From NCBI GenBank assembly GCA_030549495.1, contig JAUIRK010000235.1, positions 558,001-622,000 of the forward strand: a stretch of 64,000 bases of DNA. The letters are read 5' to 3'. Positions 10,334-20,845 of the stretch are shown here, in pieces. This stretch comes from Nectonema munidae. Lineage: Eukaryota; Nematomorpha; Nectonematoida; Nectonematidae. A program made the position numbers and the translations under genes. Positions within the stretch are counted from its first letter, which is position 1. Each line of letters begins with the position of its first letter. The notes under the pieces were generated by a model. That model was not told the origin of the DNA and did no database searches. It worked only from the letters and a program-made list of their open reading frames with translations.

Positions 10334-12155
10334 CACGGGCGCACATCCGGGGGCAAAAATCGTTTCAACCAAAAATTATGTTCCCTAAAGATTTACAAAA
10401 GAGATCATTTCTAGTCATGGTATAAAACCTTCACTTGGTTAGAGTATAGCATATCTAATAGACTATACAGGTGGACTGTGACCATCCTTTTCAATAACTG
10501 GTAAATGGCAATAAGGAGGGATAAAGACTTATTACATCTGATGAGTAGTCATATATGAATGATTTCGTTAAGCTAAAGAGTTGTTCAACAATCGAAATCT
10601 CAATGCGATGGATGGCATCTGCTCTATCTAAACCAGTTTGTCTAAATTTGGCTGTTTTGAGCAATGCAACTCTCATATCATTACTCACTTCCCATCTGTT
10701 TCGTGATTTGGTTTCAATGGCAAGCAGCACCCAAAACGCTTGCTCACACATATATGTAGTGGCACTACGAATCAGAGCTTTCAGAGAAATCTTTGCAACA
10801 TCAGCATAGGACTGTCGAATTATAATTCAAAAATCTATAAGACATTTCACAAATAACATGTTTTGCACCTCCTCAATCATTAATAAAATCAATGAAATGT
10901 TCTTGAATGAAGAAGTCGTCTGGAGCCAGACTACTAATTGAGATTATAAACGGGGTTTTGATAAATTGATAGTATTTTTCAATTTTTTCTAGATTAGAAA
11001 AATAAAGAGAAAATTCTTGGATAAGATATGCTACACAGTGTTTTACGGCCTCCAGTATATCTTTATTGTTAATCATATTTTCATCAACAAATATGTTCAA
11101 TCGAGCATTCCAGCCTCATTTCAAAAGCTGACAATTTTTACGGCAATGGAGTAGCACAATATTAAAGGAATTCATAGATTCAAATATGTTCACTAAAAAT
11201 GATAGGAATATAAGAAAATGGACATCAGAAAATTCTACATGCATGTCTTGTCTATTTTTCTCTGCAGAAAGTGCTGGATTTCTTTCCATAGTACCGCTTC
11301 CAAACTTTTCATTTGGAAAGCCACCTCATGTTTGCGTACAGCAAGAGTTTTCGAATCATTTTATTGGATAACTCTGAAAACACACAAGAGTTTAAGGCAT
11401 TTACTTTAATGAAATAGGCTGTTTTAATGACTTCATTCAGAACATTTTTTAACCCATCAGGTATGGTTTTCATGGCTTGACGCTGGAGATTTTTGATTAT
11501 AATCAGAGTCTGAAAACTCGAACAACAAGAAATTGCTAGAGCACGGTAAGTAGTCACCCCAAGTGGAAAATCCTCTTTATTTGGCCCACTTTGCCAAATA
11601 TTTATATTGCAGTGGTTCTACTGCTAAGAGTTTGAAAAATAAAAAAATGTCTACCAGGTGCTTGTCATATACATATTGTACGTGCGATCCATTGTTTCAC
11701 CAAGCTGAATTGCAAAAAAGTTGAAATCAGATTTCAAATTAACAAAACCACTTCTAATATGTTATCAGACATCTGCCCTATTAGCCTTCTAACAGTATCG
11801 TTTGACAGCAAGATATGTTTCAACTTTACAAGTTCAGAACTTCTTAGCACATGCAATATGATAAATCTGCAGCAAGGTAATATCAACTGTTCTACTATGT
11901 TGTAGGATTTTTTGACAACAGATATTTGTTTAAAACTTTTCAAACCATACTTAATATTTTGCAAAAACATTCCTATGTTATCGAACCTGGATTTTGCAAT
12001 CGTACAGCTTGACTTCCAGTGCAAGCTTCACTTGAAGGGCTTTAAAAAACTGGAATGCTAACACTTCAGAACCCCCAAAAGTTTTCGTTCCTCTTCTACC
12101 CATCCAGACGTTAATGCAGTAAAACCAAATGTCAAGTATGAATTGTCATATTTCA
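10334..12155 (-). pseudogene. Second decayed ZBED5-type hAT transposase with one terminus
   Basis: A ZBED5/FAM200-type hAT transposase is spread over several frames of the minus strand. The ATG at 12155 starts MKYDNSYLTFGFTA, the usual opening of the BED finger; most of the finger is lost. Then come SRFDNIGMFL and LSNDTVRRLIGQMSDNI (about 11735-12024), VLNEVIKTAYFIKVNALNS and MRWLSK (about 11309-11450), a helical block at 10873-11100, and the hAT C-terminal dimerisation region (LAIETKSRNRWEVSNDMRVA, about 10660-10730). Gaps, frameshifts and stops separate these blocks, so it is non-functional. A terminus reading CACGGGCGCACATCCGGGGG begins at 10334, just past the C-terminal end, and resembles the ends of the 18256-20837 element. 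The opposite terminus is not found. Confidence 0.8.
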
Positions 12156-13195
12156 TTTTAATTAAGAAAAATACACATTTACATCTATAAAGTCAGGCGT
12201 GAAAAGTAATAAAAAGATAAAAATAGTACTCAATTCAAAGACTAAATTATTTATTCTTTTAAATCTGACTTATTGCAAAAATCGCAAATGACCCAGTGCC
12301 GATGCAATATGTTGCGCAAAACGATCTACTCAGTAACCCGATTTCAGTCCCCATGAAACTGCTTAGAGATCGCCTATGGCACGGCAGACTCTAGTTGTAA
12401 AACCACTGAGCTTGAAGGCAGTGATGCAATCAGAATATCAAACAAGGTAATTTGACTTGATAAAAGTTGTGCATTTTGAAGATGTGAGCCTCTGAGCGTA
12501 CTATATGGTAAATTACATTTCTTAGGGTTTTTTGAAAAACAATTTTTTACCTAATAAAATGTAAAATTACTTTTCTTTATTATTAAAATTGGTATCTTAT
12601 TTTAAAAATTATTAATAAAGTTACAAAAGTGATAAAAATTGATCTCAATCGACCCTTAAGATGTAAAAGATTCTTTAATTTTTTAAATACCCTTTATTGT
12701 TAACTTAAAGTGGAAGAGAGCAAATAATTGTAATAAAATACAATATTAAATTCAATAAAATTTTCTTATAAAAATTGGAAAAAAACAAGAAATGTTATAC
12801 TAACCTTAACTGACCTTTTAAAAATGAAAATAGTCAATTGTTTAATGTAGACATATTTTTGTCACACCAAGTCTAAAAAATATTGCCTTAAAGAGTACTA
12901 TTGATATTTAAAGGAGGAAAAACAACAATGTAAAACCGCGAAGTTTATTTCCAATTTTTTTTGAAACAAAAATGTCGGCTAACCCGACAAATAAACCAAT
13001 ATGAAATAACTCATTTTTTGAAGGTAAATTGAATATCAAATAATGAGTTTAGAACAGTATAAATAGAGGCTTGAAATCAAAAGAACTTTAAACTAACCAA
13101 TATAGACTGTTAGGTTAGTATAATAGGGTCATTTAATTTTAACTTGGAATGTAGCAATATATGTAATGTGTACTTAGAAAATCTTCCTAACTTTC
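12156..13195. other. AT-rich non-coding stretch
   Basis: No gene or named element seen. A less AT-rich patch lies at about 12285-12430 and carries no open frame of note. Confidence 0.4.
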
Positions 13196-13199
13196 AGCA

Positions 13200-14335
13200 T
13201 ATCCTTGCCATATAAGACCCCCCATCATCGTCCTCAAAGTTTAATTCATTTACAAGCTCTTTACCTCGGTTAAAAAGTCATCGTATGGCCCCTCTTCATC
13301 CGATAGTGTAAAATTAATTTAGTAGTCTTCATCATTTTCCAAATGAGAGTGTACTCGGTGTCATCTATTGTTTTCGAAATACAGCATTTCTTGAAAGAAT
13401 ATTCAATCATTTAAGGTTCTAAATCATTCCATCCTTTTTCAACAAATTCACATAAAGTGAAAGAGGACGTATATTCCCGGCTTTTGTGAATGATTATTCA
13501 GCACTGGTAAACCATTCATTCCACTGCTCTCGCATGATCTTTAAAGGGCTTATCTATACAGACGTCTAGAGGTTGCAAAAAAGACGCCAATCCTCGTGGA
13601 AAGTCAGTTCTATTTGTCGCTAATCTTCTCTTAGCGTCAGTAGAAAATATGGCTTAAACATATCCCATAGTAATAAAGTAAGGGGATTTTTAAAAGCATT
13701 TGGTCTTCTATTCCAAATATTTTGAATCCATAGCTTGATTCCCTCTTCATCCATCCACAGTTTATGTTTAACATGGACAAAAACTCTTTTGGGAAAAGAA
13801 AGTTTCAGCATTGACTTTCGCTTGAAAATGACCATAGGTTGCAATTTTATACCATCTGCCACGCAAGCTAATACAACAGTAAATCGAGTTTTCTCATGGC
13901 CCGTAGTTTTCAGAAGAATGGTTTTTTCACCTTTTGAAGATACAGTTCGATTTCCAACTTTTTTTTGAGAATAGGTAGTTATGCTACTTAGTGCTTGCCT
14001 TAATTTATCACAAATCTTTGGAAATTGAAAATTTTGCTTTTGAGCTCCTCTGGCAGCTTTTGATCAAATTTAGTTTTTCGCCTAATCACAAAGTCATTTC
14101 TTTTCATGAATCGATAACACCATGATTTAGTAACTCTAAATCCTTTTGCTTTATCGTGATTTGATTTTGCCCATTGAAGCGCAAAAATGCGAATTTGGTC
14201 CTATGTGACTAGATAGCCATTCTGACGTCTCTCTCGTAACATATTTGAAACATTTTCTTCCAAAATAGGCCAACGCGCTATGCCGCTTCTCATTGCGCAT
14301 TTTTTGCGAGCTAATTCTTTTAAAGATAATAATAG
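13200..14335 (-). pseudogene. Decayed pogo-type DDE transposase
   Basis: The minus strand encodes a pogo-group Tc1/mariner transposase. From N to C it reads GIARWPILEENVSNMLRERR (about 14215-14290), then FALQWAKSNHDKAKGF, SWCYRFMKRNDFVIRRKTKF and LPEELKSKIFNFQRF, which form the CENP-B/Tc5-type DNA-binding region (to about 14010). The DDE part follows: ADGIKLQPMVIFKRKSM (about 13808-13860), KLWIQNIWNRRP, GLASFLQPLDVCIDKPFKDH (about 13530-13595, holding the last catalytic Asp as QPLD), EYSFKKCCIS, and an acidic tail near 13260-13310. In-frame stops occur, for example after NGYLVT, together with a few frameshifts. Terminal inverted repeats are not recognised. The family is pogo and differs from the Tigger at 49.4 kb. 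Confidence 0.85.
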
Positions 14336-15423
14336 ATGAAATAATTTAGATTATTTTATAAAGTTAGGAATTTCTTCCTCAGCAAGATCCCCCTCAAATT
14401 TAGGACTAAATTTTGGTTGTGAAAAGGGATCTTATACACCAGACTTTACGGTATATGGCTTTCACGTGACTAAATTTCAAGCATATATAAGTCGGGCAAA
14501 TGTGATTCAAGTTCTTCAAAATTACAAAGATTTTCAATTTGGGATATTCTTAAATGGTATGGGAAATTTTATTGGAAAATTTTGACTAGAAGACAGTTCT
14601 CAAATTTCATCGATTTTGTAAAAAAGATATATAGTAGTTAGGCAAGCTCTCCCCTAAGTGGTCTTGCCAAGCGACTAATATCTTCCAGCTGAGAAACATT
14701 TTGGTGATCATATTTTTTTTATTTTTTTCTGAGATTTTATATATTTTTATCCAGCACGCTTTTTTAAAAACTATACAACTTTTCATTGAGAAATTAGTTC
14801 TCTCGAGTTAATAAAAAAACTTAATATATGTGATAAAATCAATTTATTTGGAAAAGTAGGCAATTTGAAAAAATAGCGATTTTTAAATCGGTTCAAAGAA
14901 AATAAACATCACCATTGAATCCAGTATATTAGAAAATGGGTATATGTGATAAAGTTATCTAAATATTGTTCAGAAAAAAAAATCTATGTTGAGATGGGTA
15001 GGCAATCATTTTTATGACAACTTTAATTGATTTTAATTAAAAAAATATGATCACGATTGAATTCAGCATACCCAAATTGGGTGAGATACGCACAGAGTGG
15101 GCGGGCCTTCAAGACACCCAGTACTTTGGCGGATAATTTTACCCAGCACTTGAGGGAACAATTTTGCCCGGCACTAAAAGTGATCTTTCGTTTTGTTATT
15201 TTTGTCGCTCTTATCAAGAACTTTTTTTGATTTTAATTTCAAAAAATCTAATTATATTAATAGTATTTCATAGGTTCAAAATATTGTTATTTTTTGGTAC
15301 ACTCTAAAGATCAAAAACTAATTTTGAATTCTCTAAATATTATTTTAACATTATTATAGCTTATTTTCCAAATTTTGAGATAAGAAAGTGAGAGGAAAAA
15401 ATTTACTATAATTTATTATTTTT
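14336..15423. other. AT-rich non-coding stretch
   Basis: No gene seen. A weak direct repeat of about 140 bp may be present: GTAGGCAAT followed about 70-80 bp later by ATTGAAT-CAG, at roughly 14858-14945 and 15000-15087. Confidence 0.4.
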
Positions 15424-15572
15424 GGGTGGCATGGCAGGTTGGTTGAGATGATGGACTCAGCACGGAAGCCTCTGGGTTCCATTCCTCATTGATACCAATT
15501 TGTTCATAGTTTGACATAAGCGGTACATCAGTGCCTTGACAATGAAAACACACCCACGGGACCTTTACCTAT
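15424..15572 (+). mobile_element. tRNA-derived SINE, plus-strand copy
   Basis: A head reading GGGTGGCATGGCAGGTTGG resembles a pol III A box, and GGTTCCATTCC at about 15476-15486 is a B box. The same sequence occurs reversed at 20102-20233 with clear divergence. The body continues through TTTGACATAAGCGGTACATC. Two dispersed copies sharing the same start support a SINE. Confidence 0.65.
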
Positions 15573-16012
15573 AAATTAATTTGATTCCATTACTAACTTT
15601 TGGTTATGAAATCTGTGCTCTAAATTTCATAATTTTTTTAATAATGTGTATACATAAGGTGCAACATATTTTGAAATCATTAACACCTCTTTTGTTTGAG
15701 ATATTATATACTGTAAATTAAGAAATTTTTGTTTCGCGATTTGTGAGTTAAAAAAGTTCACGTAGAGTTATTTTTGCGAGCAATCATATATTATCAAAAC
15801 TATCTCCATATGTTAAGCTTATTTTTATTTTTAATTTTACTATGAGAACTTATAACCAAAAATATACAATACCTAAGAAAATATTTTAAGATTTAAATTC
15901 ATTTACTTTATTGCTTGTAATTTATAAGTTCTGTTTAAAGTACCTTTCCTTTAACGTTGCAAATTAGATTTTCAAAAAAAGACGTAAAATTAAAATCTCA
16001 AAGCAAAGCATT
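15573..16012. other. AT-rich non-coding stretch
   Basis: Nothing recognised. The right edge is downstream of the COX6B-like gene poly(A) signal. Confidence 0.4.
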
Positions 16013-16018
16013 TTTATT
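16013..16018 (-). terminator. Poly(A) signal of the COX6B-like gene
   Basis: AATAAA on the minus strand, about 46 bp past the stop codon at 16064-16066. Confidence 0.6.
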
Positions 16019-16063
16019 TAAATTGACAAAAAAAGTAAACAATCAAGAAATGTATTTGATATT

Positions 16064-16450
16064 TTAGGTAATGATAGCATCTTCTTTATATAGGAAAGGA
16101 TTACGAAAAGCACCGGTTTCCTTCAAAGATTCAAAATTATCAGTATAATATTCAGGGCAAGTTACTTTATAAGCTCTTTTATAAAATTCGCACGGTTCAT
16201 GATCTTCTCCCTTCAGAGCAATACACTTATCATATTGCAAATAAAAATACTTGCACTTTATCGTAGACCTTGATTTGCTAAACCGGCCATCGTTAACCGT
16301 ATCATTGGTCTCATCAATAGGTAACAATTTAGGTAAACTAAAATCGTAAAAATTTTCACTTGAACGTTTTATAATGAAAAAATTCTCTATTGTATTAATT
16401 TGATTTTGTCTCGTCTTGCGAAGGCCTTCAGGAGGTTCTTGGTGTACCAT
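16064..16450 (-). CDS. Cytochrome c oxidase subunit 6B-like protein
   Basis: The 128-residue product carries the COX6B signature: Cys66-x9-Cys76, in KCKYFYLQYDKC, and Cys87-x10-Cys98, in CEFYKRAYKVTC. Between them lies KGEDHEPC and just before them DGRFSKSRSTIKC, all close to the family pattern. COX6B is a small nuclear-encoded subunit on the intermembrane-space face of complex IV, folded by the Mia40 disulphide relay. The usual length is about 80-90 residues; here about 45 extra N-terminal residues precede the core, and the usual tryptophans are replaced (YYTDNF). The ATG at 16450 follows a good 3' splice site (TTTTTATATTCTAATTTCAG, cut after 16463), so a 5' UTR intron is likely. A retained intron and an unbroken frame argue against a processed pseudogene. 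It may be a divergent paralogue or a COX6B-like assembly factor. Confidence 0.75.
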   Translation of the reverse strand: MVHQEPPEGLRKTRQNQINTIENFFIIKRSSENFYDFSLPKLLPIDETNDTVNDGRFSKSRSTIKCKYFYLQYDKCIALKGEDHEPCEFYKRAYKVTCPEYYTDNFESLKETGAFRNPFLYKEDAIIT

Positions 16451-16462
16451 TGTAAGAATAGA

Positions 16463-16464
16463 CT
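16463..16464 (-). other. Splice acceptor before the COX6B-like start
   Basis: On the minus strand a T-rich tract ends in CTAATTTCAG, followed by 12 bases (TCTATTCTTACA) and the ATG. This is a textbook acceptor and implies an upstream non-coding exon at higher coordinates, which I cannot place. Confidence 0.55.
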
Positions 16465-16617
16465 GAAATTAGAATATAAAAAAATTAATAAAATTACTTA
16501 TACAACAATACTTATTATGTTGGGATATCAAATCACTTTCAGTCGTAGGGCTATATGCTCGTACTATGCTTAAGATGGTTAATCACAGTTTTTATGAATT
16601 TGTTTTTAAGAGTTGGG

Positions 16618-16687
16618 AGCCTTTGGATCGAACCCCTGACCTTGAACTTTTAATATGAGAGTTACACCCTAACAACCATTGAGGCTC
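16618..16687 (-). repeat. tRNA-like sequence, probably a SINE head or tRNA pseudogene
   Basis: A 70-bp stretch with complementary ends (GAGCCT and AGGCTC), an A-box-like TGGTTGTTAGGG and a B box GGTTCGATCC. The T stem and anticodon stem pair badly, so it is not a working tRNA. Confidence 0.45.
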
Positions 16688-17265
16688 TATTTTAAGATAT
16701 ATATTTTTGAAATTATATTTAACATTTTTACATCACCAAATTTTAGAATATAATCAATTTTAAGGAAAATAATAGCGTGGAAATTTTTTAAAATTTTAAT
16801 AAATTTCGTTGTATTCTTATTTGTCACATGACTATCAGTTGAATTATTGAAAACATTTAAGAAAACAAAATATAGGATTACAAGTTCAAGTGAAATGTTT
16901 TCAAATTCAGGTAAAACGTTTTCAAGTTCATGTGAAAGTTTTCAAAATCAAGTGAAATATTTTCAAGTTTTAAGTCTATTTTACATTTTAATAGATGAGT
17001 CTGGATTTCTTTTAATAACATCAAAATTTTGTTTATGTGAACTTCTTTCAAAAAAAGTACATCTATTTTGTCTAACCATTTTATTCCGGTTGTTAAATCC
17101 AAAATCATGTATCTCTTAAACCTATGGAAAATAAATTAGTTGAAAATAATCGTATATTGTCTAATATACAGTCAAAAAGTATTATTAACAATATACAGAT
17201 TTAAATTAACCCTCTAAAAATTATATCTATTAGCTCAATTTATAGTTAACATAATTATTTATTAA
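16688..17265. other. Non-coding stretch with a 21-bp minisatellite
   Basis: About four and a half imperfect copies of a 21-bp unit (CAAGTTCAAGTGAAATGTTT) lie at 16881-16972. The short open frames on both strands here arise from this in-frame repeat. Nothing else recognised. Confidence 0.5.
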
Positions 17266-17289
17266 CTTATACTAAACCAGATTCAGTAA

Positions 17290-17480
17290 ATTCATTCCTT
17301 AAGGTAGACAAGCTAAAGCGTTTATGGCAAGTTGTTTGATGCTAACGCACAGCCACTAGACGCCAGTTCAAACCTCATAGTTTGAATACAAATGTGGAAC
17401 TGATAATGCTTCAATAGCCGAAACCAGTTTTTCACACAGTGTACGCTTAGTGATGATGAATAAATACAAGAGAACTTATA
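17290..17480 (+). repeat. Possible SINE-like sequence
   Basis: TGGCAAGTTGTTTGATGC (about 17322) and AGTTCAAACCTC (about 17366) have the spacing and character of degenerate A and B boxes. A single copy only, so this is tentative. Confidence 0.3.
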
Positions 17481-17519
17481 ATTATCTTGTAAAAAATACC
17501 TTACAATTATCTTGTTGCT

Positions 17520-17812
17520 GCGCTCGAAACATAGGATCATTGGTAGAGTGTTTGTTTCTCGAAACATAAGATCGTTCGTAGAGTGTTTGTTTCTAGAAAC
17601 ATAGGATACTTGGTAGTGTGTATTTTTTATATGGTCTGATGAGTTGCTAATGGTGATATATGGTGAGTTATTTGTTTTTATAGCATAGTTGTATCCTTTC
17701 TATGTATTTTTGCACTATATAAAAATACACATACAACATATAATTTCAACCAATCCGAATGCTTCCAAAGACAGACACACACACACTTGCTTATTATTAT
17801 ATAGATAATCGA
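17520..17812 (+). mobile_element. Dispersed CTCGAAACATAGG repeat, three tandem units
   Basis: Three diverged units of about 36 bp beginning CTCGAAACATAGGATC (or close variants) lie at about 17523-17625. The same word occurs inside the 5105-5206 element and reversed near 40133-40165. The region runs on to an (AC)n tract and TTGCTTATTATTATATAGAT, a tail type common in non-autonomous elements. No coding capacity. Class unknown. Confidence 0.5.
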
Positions 17813-18247
17813 TATTTTGAATAAAGATCATCGTTAAAAACAAAAGAGAATAATAGCTTTTTAATTTTAAAGAAATTAAAAATTTTATAATTAATATATT
17901 GTTTATAAATTAGTTCGCATAGACATTATTTCAACCATCGAGGTAACAGAAATGGAAGACAAATCCATAAATTTTGACATAACTTTAATATATTTTTTCA
18001 ATATATATATATAATCCGATTTGATTTTTTTCTGAACTAGAGAATCGAGTTTTATATGTAAATGAATTTTCACTTTGTTATCTCTTTTCGTTTACTCGAA
18101 ATCAGGCTTTAATTTTACACCCAATCGAGGTAACGAAAATGGTTCACAATTATAAAAATTTTGTATCCTCATCATGAAAATGAGGTTTTTTATATAATTT
18201 TATAGCTTTAGAGTTTAGATGAAGTTTTCCGGATTACGAAACTCAAG
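17813..18247. other. AT-rich non-coding stretch
   Basis: No gene. A loose repeat of ATCGAGGTAACAGAAATGG occurs at about 17938 and 18124. Confidence 0.4.
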
Positions 18248-18470
18248 GTTTATATCAGGGGCGCACATACGGGGGGGGGGGGGCGAAAATGACCTCCCCC
18301 CCCCCCCCCCCGAATAATTTTCTATAGGTAAGAGTTGCAGCTTGTTTATAAAACATGTATGATGATCGCATAGAAGGAATACAGACTTTCAAATCAACCA
18401 AACATCATGCCAAGCTGCTCTTAAATTCCTATCGAACATATTTTACAGACGATGTGTGAGAGCTATATAA

Positions 18471-18634
18471 GGGGTCGTTCAAAATTGACGTCAACTAAAA
18501 CGGGGGGTTGGGGGGGGGGGGGTATCCAAAGTTGACATAAGTCGATTTTGTTAAGTGATGATATATCTAAAAATTGACATGAGGGGGTTGAAATTTATCA
18601 AAAAAAAAGGTTGACGTCAATTGTGAACGACCCC
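18471..18634. mobile_element. Harbinger-like MITE, 164 bp
   Basis: The ends GGGGTCGTTCAAAATTGACG and CGTCAATTGTGAACGACCCC are inverted repeats, flanked on each side by TAA (18468-18470 and 18635-18637). TAA duplications with GGG-type ends fit PIF/Harbinger. A truncated relative lies at 21519-21625. Confidence 0.7.
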
Positions 18635-18832
18635 TAATAATAATCCATTGCTTCAATATGCACACAGGTCACAAAGCAAACATGTTTATGATCCACTAGA
18701 TTTTTTCATCTTCTGTCACAGTTACCCTATTTGCTTTCTCTGCTAAACTCAATCATTCACTCAAGCTCTCTTCTTTCATTCAAGCCCTCTTCTCTTGTTA
18801 AGCTCTCCTATCTCATTCAGCTCTCTTCTCTC

Positions 18833-19030
18833 CAGTGACGTAGCTAGGCTGGGCATGAGGGGCCGTGCCCACACTCCTATGTACCGCATGTTGCCCCCAT
18901 GCATCTTATGCGATATCAGTTTTTGAAAATTTCTACAATGAAAGGATCAAGAAAGTATAAATAATGTTGCGCAAGTTTTTTGTTTTTAAATTTTGCCCCT
19001 TCTATCAACTTTTTTTTGGCTACACCACTG
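18833..19030. mobile_element. hAT-like MITE, 198 bp
   Basis: The left end CAGTGACGTAGC and the right end GGCTACACCACTG are inverted repeats. They are flanked by CTTCTCTC (18825-18832) and CTTCTGTC (19031-19038), an 8-bp duplication with one difference. Confidence 0.65.
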
Positions 19031-19547
19031 CTTCTGTCTAATTTGCGTTTAGAGTTAAATTAAAATAGTTTTCAATCGTTACAATTTTATATCAATGAAT
19101 ATTGTTATACTCGCGCTAAGATTATTTTTTCAACAAAGGTCATTAATCTTTATCACTACGTTTGTTAAATTTTGTAACATTTGAAAACTTTAATTTTTTC
19201 AAGTCAAGAAATTATTTTAATAGCTATTTGGGAATGAATATTTTGACTAGCTATTCGGTTTAAAAGCAAGAATACTCTATTTGCTTAATATTTGAGCAGA
19301 GATATTTTTTATAATGTTCGATTGTTAAATTTTATAAGTAACACTGTACATAATCAAATCACTTTTTTAAAGAAAATTTGTTGATTATTATAGTAAAAAT
19401 ATAATATCGAAACAAAATGTTTCAGTTGTTAAAAATGTACTTAATCTATTTATGACAGCTGTCAGAATTTTATTTGTAGACAGAAATATTCAAAAAAAAA
19501 ACACAATGATTTTCTTTTCTCGTATACTTTGATTTATGTTAATTTGG

Positions 19548-19855
19548 TCCTCGGACATTTCGCCCCATTATTTTCATAAGACAGTTCGTCCCATTATTTT
19601 CATAAGACAGTTCGTCCCATGGACAATTCACCCCATTATTTTCATAAGACATTTTGTCTCATGGACAATTCTAAAAAATTAAGAGATAAAATGATTAATT
19701 TGAAAAAATTTAATAGAGATAAAATAAACAAGAATATAAAATTTTTTAATAATTTTACACATTTAATAAGCAAAGATGGATGAAACAAATAGCCTATGAG
19801 ACAATTTGTCCAGGGGGCAAATTGTTTTTGGGGCAAAATGTCTATCGACCGTTAG
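19548..19855. repeat. Palindromic MITE-like repeat with 26-33 bp subunits
   Basis: CCCATTATTTTCATAAGACA-type units repeat three times at 19563-19650. The right side carries the inverse theme (GGGGCAAAATGTCTATCGACC, about 19830-19850). The ends GGACATTTCGCCCC and GGGGCAAAATGTC are related as inverted repeats. Probably a foldback or MITE. Confidence 0.5.
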
Positions 19856-20101
19856 TTTAAATATTTTTTTAATTATAAGGGCTAGCTACTTAAACGTTGG
19901 CTTATGCTGCTTATAAAAACTTGAAAATATCAAATAAACTCTCATTCTTTATGCCTCCTATTATTTTGAAATTATTCTGAGAACAGACGGTTCTATTTTA
20001 AAATAGTGAAAATTGCTTTATTAGTTTATTTTGTTTCCTTTTTCTCTTATGTTAATTATCTAGCAAATTTTTCAATTTTGAGTAAAAGATAAGGTGCAGC
20101 G

Positions 20102-20233
20102 GATGTATTTTCATTGACCAGGCACTGATGTACCGCTTATGTCAAACTATGAACAAATTCGTATCGATGAGGAATCGAATCCAGAGGCTTCCGTGTTGAG
20201 TCCATCATCTCAACCAACCTGCCATGCCACCCA
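20102..20233 (-). mobile_element. tRNA-derived SINE, minus-strand copy
   Basis: The reverse complement matches the copy at 15424-15572 from GGGTGGCATGGC through the B box GGTTCGATTCC to the TTTTCATTG-side end, and it lies inside the hAT-type element. Confidence 0.65.
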
Positions 20234-20845
20234 TAGATAGAGTAGGCTGTAGGGGGGTACGTCAAATTAGTTTTCAAAAAACTTAAGTTATGCTCTAAAA
20301 TTTTTTAGTTTTTGTTGAAGATCTATAATCTTAATTTTTTGTTTGCACAATTATAACTTCATTTGCCCCTGAATCAATCACATTTTTTCATATAAACATC
20401 GTAGGGTGTCTAGTAGACTCTTTGCCTTTAGACTAAATTCACTCATAAAACTATCTAAACTTCAGTTATTTGTTTTGTCTATGAATCAAATATCCTTTCA
20501 TCAATTCCTGTAATGTGCCTGGTAGACTACTTCTTTTTTCAAATGAAAAGCCTATTCCACCCCCTAACAATTTTGGATTTTTTTAAACTAGTCTATATTC
20601 TGCAAACTTAATTAAAATATTTTCGCTGAAAGTATAGTATTTAAATTCACCAATTTTGTAAAAAAAAATATAAAGTAGTCTTATAAATTTAGGACTTTAG
20701 TTATGCGCTGAATACACTCTATTTTAAAGGATTGCTTGAATATTTGGTCTCCCGTGGTATTTCCAGACCACTAATTTTGAAAATTGGAAGAAAAAAATTT
20801 TGCCCCCCCCCCATAATTTTGAGGATGTGCGCCCCTGGTTTATAT

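Larger units (their letters stand above)
18256..20837. mobile_element. hAT-type non-autonomous element with perfect 8-bp target duplication
   Basis: The left end CAGGGGCGCACATACGGGGG and the right end GGATGTGCGCCCCTG form terminal inverted repeats. Both are flanked by the same 8-bp word, GTTTATAT, at 18248-18255 and 20838-20845. Eight-base duplications and CAGGGG-type ends are typical of hAT elements. Poly(G) and poly(C) runs follow the ends. No transposase is seen inside, so it is non-autonomous. It hosts later or co-carried insertions: a Harbinger-like MITE (18471-18634), a hAT-like MITE (18833-19030), a palindromic repeat (19548-19855) and a SINE (20102-20233). Further termini of the same type lie at about 6281-6295 and 10334. 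Confidence 0.75.

Noticed and set aside
16618-16687. A functional tRNA gene
   Set aside because: The T stem and anticodon stem do not pair properly and the 3' side is too short after the T loop.
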